DNA of 64,000 nucleotides from Ornithodoros turicata (Eukaryota; Arthropoda; Arachnida; Ixodida; Argasidae), in the NCBI RefSeq assembly GCF_037126465.1, contig NC_088210.1, positions 26,313,511 to 26,377,510 of the forward strand. The letters run 5' to 3'. This document shows, piece by piece, positions 20,640 to 33,900 of the stretch. Both the position numbers and the translations under genes were made by a program. The notes beneath the pieces were generated by a model. It searched no databases. It was not told the origin of the DNA and saw only the letters and a program-made list of their open reading frames with translations. The first letter of the stretch is position 1. Each line of letters opens with the position of its first letter.

Positions 20640-21887
20640 TTTTAAACATTAAACTGTTTAAATTTTTGTGTTGTCCGCGAGAGACACGACGGTTTCTGTA
20701 GGGCTCTGTGCAGAGGTATTAGACGTCTGAGGCGGTTTCACTTCATTCTATCATTGGAATTGAAAGTGAAAAAAAGATAATAATAACACGGAGGACATGC
20801 CTGGACTCCATCAACACGCGTAAACTCCATCAACACGCGTAAACTCCAACATGGATTCCTACGTTATTTGTAGCGTAGACAATCCAGCGAAGACATTTCT
20901 TTCATCTGTCGCTGAGGCATTGTCCACAACAGTTTGAAACAAAAAGTAGAAATTAAGCGAGATGGTGCACGGACGATGCGTGACGGTGAACTTGAGAGGC
21001 ACAAGTGAACAAAAGAACTCGACAGCGTCTTTCTGAACCTCGTTCTGTCAGGTGCTTCCGGTCACTTGTACCCCACAAGCTCGAGGTCACGTTACCAACC
21101 GCGTCTATAACGCTTTGTCAATTTTTAAACTGATACGCAGACAATTTTCCGAATCTCCTTCAAAGCACGAAGGGCACAATAACAAAAAAAAAAAAAAAAA
21201 AAGCGAAAGTCAGCTTTTTTTTCGTTAATATTCCTTTTGTCAAGCCTCATGTTTCATTCAAGAAATGGTAAGTGGCATCGCGGTAACATCTGAAGCCGTC
21301 GACACAAAGACCACGGTACTTAAAGACGTCCGCTGCACAGAAGAAAAAAAAAAGTTTCTTCGTGCGAGAAAGAAAATGAGTTTTAAAGCGTGCGCGGCCC
21401 CCAAGTTACGGCACAAAGAACACGCGAACATCTGGCAACATGGCGCGAAGTTTTGCTTTTGAATATATCCCCAGGACTTCCTTCATTCTTCTTGTTTTTT
21501 TTTTCTTTCATTCTTTTTTCGTGTGCAGCACACTCCCGCTACTGGGACATCTGTGTCGCGTCGTATCAATTCCCAGATGGACGACCAGAATTAGAGAGCA
21601 ACCACGGGGAGAGAAGAGAGCGAGCGAGAGAGAGAGTTTGCTTCTAATAACATTAGCTCCTAATGGTGTTTGCTTCGTCCTAATGCGTGTCGCTTCCCCC
21701 GACACGGATGAAAACCTGTTGCTGTTCTTGACTTCCGTTTCAGAAGTAGCTCCTTTCGTTTGAGTATCGAGAATGCACAATTGGGAATGACCGAGATAAA
21801 TGGAGTGCTCTATGTTGTGTCGTCTGTGTTCGTCTTTTTAGCATTTTTATCGTCAATGAAATGCATTTGTTGACATTTGTTGAAATC
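20640..21887. other. Non-coding stretch, nothing recognised
   Basis: A short tandem (CTCCATCAACACGCGTAAA, two units) is at about 20806-20847, poly-A at 21184-21202, and T-rich tracts at 21488-21520. No gene motif. Confidence 0.4.
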
Positions 21888-22298
21888 AGTTTGTTGAAAC
21901 CGGGAGGCGTACGCCTTTTTTGTGACACTTATGCTGTTCATAATTGTCACAAAAAAGGCGTACGCCTCCTGATTTCAACAAATCAGGGCAGATAACGATA
22001 TTATTTGAGATTATGGTTGGCTAGGAGCGTGCTATGCGGTGAAGTTAATTTTTAAGAGTGTACCATCATCTCGAATGGTGTCGTTATCTGCCTTGATTTG
22101 TTGAAAACGGAAGGCGTGCGCCTTTTTTGTGACACTCATGCTGTTCGTAATTGTGGCGCCTCCCGTTTTCAACAAATCAGGACAGATAACGATATCATTC
22201 GAAAATATGGTTGGCTAGGAGCGTGCTACGCGGTGAAGTTCATTTTTAAGAGTGTAGGCTTGGAGCGTGCTATGCGGTGAAGCTCATTTCTAAGCGTG
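21888..22298. mobile_element. Cluster of three joined family H hairpin fragments
   Basis: A left-truncated hairpin ends at 22060, a second truncated one runs 22063-22254, and a third right end runs to 22298. They are joined at TA. Each has the GGTTGGCTAGGAGCGTGCTA arm; the third is only the last 40 bp. Confidence 0.7.
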
Positions 22299-23036
22299 TA
22301 GAAGGTATGAATGGCATCGCAATGCGCGTCACTAAGTGGCAACATGTCGGCGGTTTTGACGTAGCTACTTCCCATAGGAAATGAGCACCATCATGAATGC
22401 CCATTTCGAAGCATCGAGTAACCGATTCAAAGGAAATATCCCACCATGGAATGGGTTTCTGTATACGAGCTTTCACTAGTAAAACGCAAAGTAGAAAACT
22501 CGAAGTAGAAAATGACTCCTTTTACGCATATCAAGAGTTGCCAGTACACCACTCGATATCCCAAAGGCTAAATTGCAGCATTCAGTGCGCATATGCGATG
22601 TTGTCCTATTAGTGCATGTTGATAGTCTCAAAACCTTATATGCGGAGTATGCTTCTTCCCGCTAGGCATCCCTCACGGCGGCACAACCAGCATGATTGCG
22701 TGTGCGTGCACAGTGTGCGTTCATTACCGGGAGAGAGATATCGTCCGTACCATGAGGTTCAATGAGGGGCATTGCGCAAACAGGTTTGGGTATGGGAGAA
22801 AGAATATACTGCGCGCCGAGGTTTCGTTCTGAACGGAGACTTGTTTTCGTAACACTACATTTTGCTTTGAGCGGCGCTTGATGAAAATGTGCAGCCCCTT
22901 TGCATCGGTGGAATGATTCTTCCCTTTCATCACGATTGCAGAAAAAGGATGAGAGGAAAAGTAATCAAATGTTGTTGAAACGCGGAGGAAAAAAACGCAG
23001 AGTAAACGGAATACAATTGCAATAGGTAGGTGCGTA
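22299..23036. other. Non-coding stretch, nothing recognised
   Basis: Short ORFs only, no motif. Lies between two hairpin MITEs. Confidence 0.4.
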
Positions 23037-23302
23037 CACTCTAAAAACAGAACTTCACCGCATAGCACGCTGTGCGCCAACCATTACCACGAATGATAGG
23101 GTTATCGCTTCTGATTCGAAGAGAGAGGTATGGGTGGGAGTACGCCTTTTTCTGGCAATTTGGATATATGAAAATTGCCACAAAAAGGCGTACGCCCCCC
23201 CCCCCCCACCCCCCTCTCTTCGAATCAGAAGCAATAATCCTATCATTCTTGGCAACGGTTGGAGCACAGCGTGCCATGCGGTGAAGTTCTGTTTTTAGAG
23301 TG
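23037..23302. mobile_element. Family H hairpin MITE, subfamily 2
   Basis: 266 bp between TA (23035-23036) and TA (23303-23304). Termini CACTCTAAAAACAGAACTTC and its complement. The arms differ from subfamily 1 by GATTCGAAGAGAGAGG and a TGGCAATTTGGATATATG centre. The poly-C run at 23190-23205 breaks symmetry in the right arm. Confidence 0.8.
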
Positions 23303-25081
23303 TACTCTCAAGAACGAAAAGATCCTCATCGCTCCAACGCGTTGTCAAAAGCGACTTGAAATCACATAAACACGCATGCAGCGTACACGCTCGCGCATAT
23401 CATATTCCCGATTTATTTATTTATTTGTTATTGTTGTTGTTGTCCTCGTGCACACGTGTCCCACAATGAAGGCTACTGGAAAGAGAAGAAAGAGAAGGCT
23501 CCTGGCTCCTCTTAGAAGAACAACACAAAAACGAAGACCTACAACGCGCAGGTGAACCCATTTGACTCGGCGGGGGGGGGGGGGGGATATATTTATTAGA
23601 ACAAGGAAAAAATGGGAGGAGAGATCGCCCAAACGGTATGTCGGCTTGCTCTTCCGCAAAAGAAAAATTCAAAAAGAAAGAAAGGAAAGAGAAAAAGAAA
23701 TGAAGAAAAAAATGAAATAAATTCCGGTTACTTTGCAAATGTCTGCCTTGGCTGCAGTCAACTCTATACGCATCGCGGAACACTGTTTTCCTTCTTCAGC
23801 GTTCTCTGTATTAGATTTTGTTACTTAGACCTGCAAAATATTCATAACACTGGAGAAATTTCTGAGCGAGTAAGCTGCCGCCGCTATGCATATTCCGAAG
23901 CTACAACTGATGGAGACAAAAACGAAAAGGCAAAATCTGCGTTAAATGACTCTTGGCGCGTACTATACGCGAAAACCGTGTGCATAATGTTATAGAGGAA
24001 GTAACTCTGTTACTCTGCTTGTGTATTTTTGTTCCGGTGGAATAGCAGATGTGAAGGGCGATATCCTCACGCGGCTTGGAGCAGGCAGCGGAAAATATAT
24101 ACGTCGCGAAATGTCGTTTCAGATAAGTTAACACAGTACGAGCACTATGATAGATTCAAACAAAAGCACATTTACCGCCTGCGGCTCGCGCGAGTTCGGA
24201 AGTTGTTTCACTGCTCATAAAGAAATGCCCGGCGAACTGTGTAAGATGGGAGATTGTGCTACAGTTGCTGCTGTCGGGATGGAATGAACGCCATCCAGGA
24301 GGACGAAAATGAGGAACTTTGACGATGTCTTGATGAAAAGTTAGTCGCTTACGTCTTCCGATTTCTCCTTTCTGACTTTTTTTTGTAAACGTGAAATAAT
24401 TCTGCCTCGTAGTCCCGTTTTTCTTTTTTCTTTTTTCCGGGGGAGGGGGGGGGGGGCGGATGAGGTCGTGACAGACAGAGGACAATGCTTCGAAAGTCGT
24501 TTTTTTGAGGCTCTCACACGAATTCTGGGAACTAGTCGCGTGCGGACTATGTCGCATCATCCCGCCTGCAACGTTTTCACCGTCATCTCAAACAAGCTAT
24601 AATGGTGAAGAATGACCGTTCCAACTGGGTATTTGAGACAGAAATTTAAAAACGTCAGACTATCTATTATGTAGAGGTCGAGTCATTCTTCTTCAGCTCT
24701 CGCATATTCAGGAGGCATTTCTCAATGCCACACTTTAATCCATACAAGATATCTGGCAACCTCTGCCAGCTCATTATTTCATACTGAACAATATACACTT
24801 CGTTCACGCTTGAGAAAGGTGTGTAGCGGTTCACTCGCGGTGGATCAAAGGGGCAGTGACGCTTTGATGCCGGTGTCATTTACGCATCATTATGCGTGAT
24901 AGTGGTGCATTATGTCAGAGAAGGTAATGGGGCATTACGTGACTTTGTTTTATAGGCTCTTCTGCTCCAGCGATAACATAACGTGAGCTCGAGGCTCCGT
25001 CACTCCAATCGCTTTTCTGAAGCACGCTTCTTCACTAGATGTCCGTGCACCGAATTTTTTCGACGCAATCTTCAGTCATTA
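23303..25081. other. Non-coding stretch with a LINE tail fragment
   Basis: A (GTT)n tract lies at about 23430-23442 and poly-G at 23571-23585 and 24440-24457. A minus-strand LINE tail motif (TCGGCTTGCTCTTCC on plus) is at about 23640-23656. No gene is recognised. Confidence 0.4.
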
Positions 25082-25245
25082 GTGAGCGTTAGTGCGCCGT
25101 ACACTGTCGCCTTCGCGTATGCGTAAGGTATGGCGTGGTGCATCTGCGCACTGCGCGAAGCTGTCATGTTTTGCGCATGCGCAGAACCACCAACGCTATC
25201 CCTTACATACGCAAAGGCGATAGCGTACGACGAACTAAAACTCTC
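25082..25245. mobile_element. Family B MITE, copy 1
   Basis: TA-flanked (25080-25081, 25246-25247). Long inverted arms contain CGTACACTGTCGCCTTCGCG and GCAAAGGCGATAGCGTACG, with central GCGCA repeats. Same family as 57191-57359 and the half copy at 42824. Confidence 0.7.
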
Positions 25246-25427
25246 TATTATGAAACCCTGAAGTGAGGGAAGCATGCGACGCAGAGAGCCTCAGGATTTG
25301 TTGATGAAAGATAAGGTATTGCTATTCTCGGACACCTTCTTCAATGAATTATTCCCTGGATAACATCTTGCGGTACCTAACAGAGGCAGGCATGGACATA
25401 TCAACGAAAAAAAAAAAACAGCAGCCT

Positions 25428-25870
25428 TGGCTATTACTCGGAAGCACATGCATCGGTATCAGCTCTTCCTTGGCGTTACGCCTCTTAGGCAGGTAGCGCA
25501 GCGTAGATTCCTAAGTGTCATCCTAGACTCTCCTGGAAGAAACATATCGATCACCTGGACACAAAGTCGCACAAGGTGGATTTCTGTCATTCGCCACTTT
25601 GCTGGACCCAAGTGGGGAATGAATGAGTAGTCTCTTCTGGCCGTCCACAAAGCCCTAGTCCGAGGGACTCTGCTATATAGCCTACCAGTCTTGCACGGAA
25701 TTTGACAGACGCAAGAACAACGACTGCGGTGTATTCTAGCACGGAGCTTAAGGGTATATGGTGTCCCGAGAGCTACTAATTTAATTGGCGTAAGTTCTAC
25801 CTCTTCGGGCCCATGGCCTTCTCCGCTTCAACGCGCATATCTATTCGCATGTACGCGCATGTTCACTTTA
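25428..25870 (+). pseudogene. Non-LTR retrotransposon RT fragment (thumb region)
   Basis: Frame segments carry hallmarks downstream of the RT palm. RRFLSVILDS stands for the usual FLGVxLD, then WKKHIDHLDT in a shifted frame, then HKALVRGTLLYSLPVLHGI, then LRCILARSLRVYGVPRA. At least two frameshifts and stops interrupt it. It is similar in layout to 38280-38530 but clearly a different, older family. No 5' or 3' end is seen. Confidence 0.65.
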
Positions 25871-25973
25871 TGAGTAGGGCGGTATTTCAGCTGCGAAGGG
25901 CCATTTCGTCCTAATTGGGAATACTCAGCACGGCCGCAGGGTGGCGCAGTTTTACTGCGCTCTGCTGACGAAC

Positions 25974-26004
<31 letters not shown>

Positions 26005-26222
26005 CACCAATTATCGCGAAATGGCCGTTCGCGTCTGGAATACTGGCACGCTTAATAAGTAAATATTTTTCACGTGCAGCCATGCAGGAGACTTGATGAC
26101 CTGTGTCGAAGCACGAGTGCACATTTTGCGTTAGAGGCCCCTCCTTTCAATGGCTCCTCATACATCACAAATAATCAACACATTCTGCTCATGTCAAGTT
26201 AAAGGAGCCTGGTTGTCTACCT
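25871..26222. other. Non-coding stretch with poly-C/AC tract
   Basis: Poly-C followed by (AC)n at 25975-26002. No gene or defined repeat. Confidence 0.45.
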
Positions 26223-26223
26223 A

Positions 26224-26944
26224 CACTGTTAGAAGTGAAATTCACCGCATAGCATTCTCCTACACTCTTAGAAATGAACATCACCACATAGCACGCTCCT
26301 AGCCAACCATCACCCCGAATGACAACGTTCTCGCCCCTGATTTGTTGAAAACGGGAGGAGGAGCCTATTTTGTGCCATTATGCACGGCACAAAATAGGCT
26401 CCTCCTCCCGTTTTCGACAAATCAGGGGCGAGAACGTTGTCATTCGGGGTGATGGTTGGCTAGGAGCGTGCTATGTGGTGAAGTTCATTTTTAAGAGTGT
26501 AGCCAGCCATCATCTCGAATGATATCGTTACCTGCCCAGGACCTGCCTGGTTACCTGCCTGATTTGTTGAAAACGGGAGGCGTACGTCTTTTTTGTGACA
26601 ATTATGAACAGCATAAGTGTCACAAAAAGGCGTACGCCAACCGTTTTCAACAAATCGGGGAAGATAACGATATGATTCGAGATGATGGTTGTCTACACTC
26701 TTAAAAATGAACTTCACCGCATAGCACTCTCTTAGCTTGCCATCATCTCGAATGATATCGATATCTGCCCTGATTTGTTCAAAACGGGGGCGTACGGCTT
26801 TTTTGTGACACTTATGCTGTTCATAATTGTCACAAAAAAAGGCGTACGCCTCCCGTTTTCAACAAATGAGGGCAGCTAACGATATCATTCGAGATAATGG
26901 TTGGCTAGAAGCGTGCTATGCGGTGAAGTTTATTTTTAAGAGTG
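26224..26944. mobile_element. Tandem cluster of family H hairpin MITEs
   Basis: In order: a 37-bp left end (26224-26260); a complete 237-bp element (26263-26499) with a GGCTCCTCCTCCCG centre instead of GGCGTACGCC; a left-truncated one (26502-26693); and a complete one (26696-26944). Neighbours share single TA dinucleotides at the joints. Confidence 0.75.
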
Positions 26945-26946
26945 TA

Positions 26947-27494
26947 GGAGCGGCTATGCGATGAAGTTCATTTTTAAGAGTGTAGGGACACTGCGTGGGC
27001 CACACTGAAACACACTCTAAAAACAAAACTTCACCACATAGCACGTTGAAAGCCAACTTTTCTACAGAATGATACTTTTATCACTCCCGATTTGTGGAAA
27101 GCGCGGGGCGTACGCCTCCCGTTTTCAACCAATCAGGGGGCAGAACGATGTCACTCAGCATGGCGATTGGCTAAGAGCGTGCTATGTGGTGAAGTTCTGT
27201 TTTTACAGTGCAGGAGGGAGCTTCAGGGTGTCCCTCAGGAGCCATCCTGACACTCTTAAAAAATTAACTTCACCGCATAGCACGCTCCTAGCCAACCATC
27301 ATCCCGAATGACAATGTTCTCTCAGATTTGATGAAAACGAGAGGCGTACGCCATTTTTTGTGACATTTATGAACTGCATAAGTATCACAAAAGGCGTACG
27401 CCTCCAGTTTTCAACAAATCACGGGAAAGAACGATGTCATTCGAGATGATGGTTGGCTAGGAGCGTGCTATGCGGTGAAGTTCATTTTTAAGAG
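26947..27494. mobile_element. Further family H hairpins (end fragment, compact copy, full copy)
   Basis: A 36-bp right end (26947-26982), a shortened 198-bp element lacking the central loop (27013-27210, TTTTTACAGTG end), and a full element (27251-27494). The last is interrupted at its right end (AAGAGGAGC in place of AAGAGTG). Confidence 0.7.
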
Positions 27495-29658
27495 GAGCTC
27501 CATTTTGACATAGCCTGTGGCATGCAGGTACGCGTCAGTGGCTACAGTTTGTAGCTTAGTAGCCTCCACCTTAGAGTCCAAAGCGCTTCCTACTATTCAG
27601 AAGAAGAGCGATCACTCTTGATTGATGCAGACTGCCACTAAACATGCAGGCCACGATAACCCAAAGGTGCTTGCATCCTCCATCACTGTTGTTTTCTACT
27701 GTGCGTGAGTGGGGATCCCGCAGCACACATTGCATGGAGTAGATAGAAATGACCCTGCCGATAACAGTCGATGAGTCCCCATGAAGCCGTGATAGCGGGA
27801 AAACGTGATGTATGTACTGGTCCAATTTCCATCATTGCACCTATGACGAAATTATAGGCAACAGAAAAGGGCTGTGGATATTGCTGTCACGTACACCAAA
27901 CGTAATAAACGGAAAGTCACAGAACGTCGGCAAATGGCCGTTGGTGAGCTCATGGAAGACAACGAATTCACATGCAGGGACCGCTGTCAGCACTGCTCGA
28001 AGCCCTACGAAGCCACACTTCTTTCTCGAAGCACGTCGAACACATCACGATAACCGGCTAAAGCGTCACCTAACCGACCAACTTTTATTAAGAGGCCAGA
28101 TCATTGAGGCATGCGACCACGTCTTAGGCAGTGCTACATACCAATCTTTAGAACTATCAAGGATGGATAGTATTGCCCGAGACTGAGGGCGGTGTTGTCC
28201 AATTGATCCGTCCAGAAGTGTCAGGATCAATGCCAGTTAACCAATTAATGGGCGTCCAGTTCTTTACTGGGTGTCCATCATCTGTGCGAGCGAAGACACT
28301 TCTGTGGAAGCAACAACAACAACAACAACAATTATATTTGACAATGAAGTGAAGGAGGTATTCCACTCTAGGAGTGGAACGCTACCCCATAGCTAGGGGG
28401 CCTAATATGAGTGATGACGATGATGATCGGAGTGGCGATGGCGATCCTGATCGTGATGGTGGGAATGCCCGAGGGCGCTCTTCGGGGTCACAATGAGTGC
28501 ATTAGACCATTAGACCAGTCTTCAAAAAAAAAAAAAAATACATGACGTAAGGCCGCCTTGGACTGGGTCGCGGTGTCCCAGGGGTCGAGGATGAACGCTC
28601 TGGAAGCAATTATTTCCACTGTTTCTCTCTTTTGTGAACTCCATAGCCATTCCCGCCTCCCGAACAGTCCTGGCTGACTCCCTTTTTCTCCCACAGACCC
28701 GTTTGGGCGCGCAAACATTCCCTTGAACTGCAGTAGTCCCAGAGGGCATCGTCTTACTAATGCTCCTGCATTATTCATACGAAGGCTCAACACTAGAACT
28801 AGCTCTGTGGTCTCCGGTTCACAATATGAATTTCCGTCTCAGGGGAAAATAGAAGAGAAACGAAAATTAATGGAGAAAAGCTCGTAGGAACAGTTTTTGA
28901 GTAATCGTAGGCAGGTCCCATGATGCCACAGATGGAATAGGGAAGACGCAACGAAAAAGATTTGACCTTGCCTGGGGTAGCCACGGCGTATGAAGCAAAC
29001 GGACGTTATAAACCGAGCTTGACTAGGACATGACAACAACAACAACAACAACATAGATGAATGGATGATGATGATGATGAGACTAGGACATAAGATGTTA
29101 ACGAAGCAGGTGCGTGCTCGGATTTCTTCGTAAATAAAAACTACTACCCTCAAAGGTACATTATTCTACGTATTGATCCTCTAAAATGTCAGCTTTATCT
29201 ACATAGTTATCTTTTCTTTTTTTGACGCAGTAATGGACCATTTCCGACAACGCGTATGCGCATGCCCAGCCCTTGAATCCGCCATCTTTGAGTGAAAAAC
29301 ATCGCTATGGACCCACCTGCGGGACACTGTCATGTTCATTGTAGGGAGACAATCGGTTTCAAGGTTACGCGGACGTTTGAGGTATGGTAACGAGTACAAT
29401 GCGCTTTCACCTCTTTCCGCATTCTTCTTCCAATCTTCTCTTGCTATTCTCCCACGCAATGTGCCAGTCCGAAAAGCGCGTCACCATTATTGGTGGGAAA
29501 GACACGACGTTCGACATTCCATCGCCAGGGGTGACGCGAATATGGAAATGGTCCATTGATCCTCTGTATGCAATAAGGGGATAAGTAATGACATCTACAT
29601 ACCAGTATGTACTTGCCAAAGAAACTTTAGTAGCATATTACAATTTATTGACCCGCTA
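27495..29658. other. Non-coding stretch, short repeats only
   Basis: The plus ORF at 27812-28186 (124 codons) resembles nothing I know and has no supporting signals. (AAC)n tracts at 28310-28332 and 29032-29053. A LINE-tail-like segment at about 28350-28420 and poly-A at 28524-28538. Confidence 0.4.
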
Positions 29659-29906
29659 CACTCTTAAAAATGAACTTCACCGCATAGCACGCTCCTAGCC
29701 AACCATCATCTCGAATGATATCGTTATCTGCCCTGATTTGTTGAAAACGGGAGGCGTACGCCTTTTTTGTGACAATTATGAACAGCATAAGTGTCACAAA
29801 AAGGCGTACGCCTCCCGTTTTCAACAAATCGGGGCAGATAACGATATCATTCGAGATGATGGTTGGCTAGGAGCGTGCTATGCGGTGAAGTTCATTTTTA
29901 AGAGTG
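29659..29906. mobile_element. Family H hairpin MITE, near-consensus copy
   Basis: 248 bp between TA (29657-29658) and TA (29907-29908). Both arms are nearly perfect complements over about 115 bp each, so the element can fold into one long hairpin. Termini are CACTCTTAAAAATGAACTTC and its complement. A good reference for the family. Confidence 0.85.
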
Positions 29907-30166
29907 TACAGGAAAAGAAACGGGAAATGCATGTGTGTCCATGGGATGGACAGTCAGATCACGCCACTTTCCTACACACACGCACAAATGGTGTAGCTTA
30001 AATTTTGCTACGATGCAGGAACGAACTTCGACTTCCAACAACATGTTCTTCCTACCTCACCTGACCGTGTCAGCAGTGCTACCGAGCGTTGTATTCGAAA
30101 ACACAAAAACAAAAAGCGAAGAAACGTGTGCACTAAGCTAATAAGTCATATTATGCTGGCCATCTA

Positions 30167-30640
30167 CACTCTTGGAAAAAAGGGTGGAGTAGTTACACCG
30201 TTTAGGAGGTAATAGTTGACGTATATGTTGTGCCAAAAAGGTTTCAAAGTTCTACTTGCTACCCCCACTCTCAAGACACAACTTCACCGCATAGTAGGTT
30301 TTCCGCCAACCATTGCCACTAATGACAGGATTACCGCTTCTGATTCGGTGAGCGAGGGGGGCGTACGCCTCTTTGTAGCAACTTGGATATATGTAAATTG
30401 ATTTTACCACCCTTTATCACCCTTATTTGATGAAAATGGCAGCAGGCGCCTATCTGGAACACATTATGCATGTCCCAGATAGGCTCCTTCCCCCTGTTTT
30501 GAACAAATCATGACACAGAATGATATCATCCGGAATGGTGGTTGGCTAGGAGCGTGCTATGTGGTGAAGTTCTATTTTGAACAGTGTAGGTGGTAAGTAT
30601 AGAAGTTATCACCTTTTCACACTTTTTTTTTCTTAGAATG
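30167..30640. mobile_element. TA-flanked MITE of another family carrying a nested H hairpin
   Basis: Outer ends CACTCTTGGAAAAAAGGGTG and the complement of CACTTTTTTTTTCTTAGAATG-type sequence, with TA at 30165-30166 and 30641-30642. The interior 30266-30586 is a chimeric H element: subfamily 2 left arm, a CCTATCTGG centre, and GTTGGCTAGGAGCGTGCTAT at the right. Confidence 0.6.
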
Positions 30641-30749
30641 TATAGGACATTATTTTCAGGATTGCGCTTGTTTAGCGCAGCACGATAAGCCCGATCCAGG
30701 CTGCTCCACTACCACACACATGGCTTCACCCTACCTGGCATCACCATGC

Positions 30750-30998
30750 CACTCTTAAAAATGAACTTCACCACATAGCACGCTCCAAGCCAACCATCAT
30801 CCCGAGTGACATCGTTCTCTCACATGATTTGTGGAACACGGGAGGCGTACGCCTTTTTGTGACAATTAACATTTCTGCATAAGTGTCACAAAAAGGCGTA
30901 CGCCTCCCGTTTTCAACAAATCAAGGAAGGGAACGATATCACCCGGGATGATGGTTGGCTAGGAGCGTGCTATGTGGCGAAGTTCATTTTTAAGAGTG
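30750..30998. mobile_element. Family H hairpin MITE
   Basis: 249 bp, both arms intact (CACTCTTAAAAATGAACTTC...AAGAGTG) with the GGCGTACGCC centre. The flanks are not an obvious TA pair, so the target site has mutated. Confidence 0.8.
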
Positions 30999-33900
30999 TG
31001 GTTCAGCCATCAATGCCCGACTCGTGAAAACAGCTTTTTATGCTTCTTTTTTTTTTCTGCGCGATGACCCTGCGCACGCGTTGTTACATTGAAAAAGGGG
31101 ATATTGTCATGCTCCTGGTTTTCGTTGAATTTCTGCCAAGTCACAAACCCAAAAACGATGCTAGCATGACATTCATGTAGAGTAGACACATGCCTATATA
31201 TTTCAGATTTTGCATTTGCGTTATTCGAGTAAGCCCAGCTGCAATTACTTTACCAAATATTGACTTGAAGTTTTCTCGAGTTGCGATCTTTCGACTTATC
31301 ACCTTATTGCAAACAGAGGTTCGATTTGTCCCCTATGGCGCTTCTTTCTTTTTTTTCTTTTTTTGAAGAAACGAGTAGCAACAGTTGTCCCATTCCCATT
31401 GGAGTCCCATAGAGTATTCGTAGTTTAACCGTGGCCTCCATTCCACAAACCTGGACTAAGCGTATGACTTCTCAGGGGCCATTAAAACTCCTCGTTCGTA
31501 TCCTTGCATGGGCTTTATATCCATCCCTCCTTTCCACACGCGCGCATGGACTTAGACTACGGTGCCATAGACTTTTACAGCCCAGTAAACGTCCTGCTAC
31601 AAACTTTCTGATGACCACTTTACGCAATTTACGTTGTTCCTAGAAATCTGCGACTTGCAGACTTTCACTACATGCCGGCAGTTTCAGAGGTAACACAGAA
31701 CGCTACCGAGAGGAACGTTATGAGTCTCGCAAGTGCTGACAGCAAATGCCGAGTGTCTTCGTACATTCGTGATGCCGTGCGAGACCAAGCAGTATATATA
31801 CTTGGGAAGGAATTAGCGGTTGGTGAAAAGAAAGCGCTGTAAGAAAGAATGTAACGACGCATAATGGATGAATGCCCCCCCCCCCCCCCCCGTTGGACCA
31901 TTTCGGGATTACGACCACCGAAATGTATCCCAGGTGCACAGATGGATTGGGCGCTACCTCACACCTTTTGCTGCTGAAAAAGGCGGTTCCGATTTTCCCT
32001 CGCAACATTAGTGAAGTTCTTTTTTTTTACTCGCTCCATTTATCTGTTAGAGCAGTGTGTCACTTTAGTGAGAGCCCAACAGATATCTGCGGTAGGGTAG
32101 AGACTGCTATGATAGCAAGGTAAGTATGGAATCGATGGCAGTAGATATAAATGGTGGACGATGACGATGATGATGTTGAAAGGTCGGACGGCCCACGAAG
32201 TGACAGAAATACAAAATCAATTAGACTTAGGCAAAAATGGTAGGAAACGTAACAAACAAACGAATTTGGTCTACTAGAGTCGTTATTCAGTGACTCTAGG
32301 GTCTACCTAGAGCCACTGAAAGGCTTCGCTCAGAGTATTGCGTTCCTTTTCTCCGGCACTATGCCGACACCCGTCTGGCAGCATTGAGATCGCCGCTCTC
32401 CCATTGGACAACATCTGCAACTCTGCGGCATTTTGTTGGCACGCCAGTGGAACCGCACGCTCTGTACAAAATGAACTTCACCGCATAGCACGTTCCTAGC
32501 CAACTATCACATTTTTTTATACGAATTATGGCGCATTATTTTATGTACCAATTACCACCATTCAGTGACTTTATGGTCTACCTTTGGGCATTGTGTCGAA
32601 CACGCTTAAACGCGGTACCTTTAGAGAGAAACCTGGTCACGTGGTCACTGCCACGCATTCCCTTGAAGCTACGGACGGACGCATCCCACGCATCCCACCT
32701 TATAAGAAAAAGATAAATGGTCCTTACGGACTCTTAGACTTGCATAAAAACAGTATAAAACAGTGTAAAACAGTGGCATTCGGCATTACGGAGTAACAAG
32801 ATTACAGGAGTTATCTACAAGCCGTGCAACTCGCGAAATAATAACGAGCCCTAATGGATCGGTGAACTTTTAATGAGTTTTCTTTCTGAAGTAAGTCAGA
32901 ACTGCAAGGTCCCGCTGGGATCGTTTTACTGCCGAACATACTGTTCACCGCCCCATTAGCAAGAGCCAATTAGTCTTATTTCGCACACATGTCAAAGCTA
33001 ATTGGTTTGTTTGGAAATGTTTAAGTCACTGACTTAAGAATGCTTAATGAAAAGATGGCAAGATTCTTCTTAGCAACTCGACCGGATTACTGATTGGCTT
33101 CCTTACGCGCAAAAGGACTGAAAGATAATCTCGAACAAGCTCTGTGTTCTGCAATCCCGCTGAACATCGGTATCGATAGGTCAATGGATCAGAGAAACGA
33201 GGGGTCCTATAAGTGGAGGAATTAGTACGCGGCCGGGTGAGTTCGTCGGACATCTTTATTTGCTAAACCTTTCGTGGCGTTCAACTTCGACTTCATTTGG
33301 AAAATCGGGAAAATGCTCATTCGTGTAGGCGGTGCTGCAACTAAGGTGCTGCGTACCGAGCTGACAATGCAGCACTGACAGCGTTGATGCGTTTACACGG
33401 GAATGCTCCGTGGGAAAGATTCGTATTGGCAAACATTCGTATTGGTATCGCTGGAATTTACGATCGCTCCGCAGTGATGTCCGTTCTGAGTTACGGCTGC
33501 AGTGTGGGAAGCCACAGATTGGTATAGCCGTTGCGATACCTATCGTATGAGGCACAGAGAGAGCCTGGGAGCACAGGACATGTGAAATCCAGAACAGCAC
33601 GTTCTTCATGGGGTCCCTACTGCAAAGAATGCGGCCCAAAGCGCCATGTAGTTAACCAGCAAAGTAATAATCTACATGTCCATATCAAGATCTACATTCC
33701 AGCGCTTGCATTCGCGTCCTGGACTAAACCACCCAAAGCGATAGCGATATGTCAGGGATCACTGCAAAAGTTACAGTGAAGAATTACTGAGACCACCGAA
33801 CGTGGTAGGCCGTTGCGTCTCGAAGGGAATGGTTTCGCTTGATTCATTAGCCAAAGTGCTGACGGGCTCCCGTGGCGCAGGGCCCTCATGGGAGCGGCGT

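Noticed and set aside
26224..27494. CRISPR-like regular repeats
   Set aside because: The repeats are whole palindromic transposons with TA flanks, not short repeats with unique spacers, and the genome is eukaryotic.
27812..28186. 124-codon plus-strand ORF
   Set aside because: No recognisable motif, no splice or codon evidence; probably chance.
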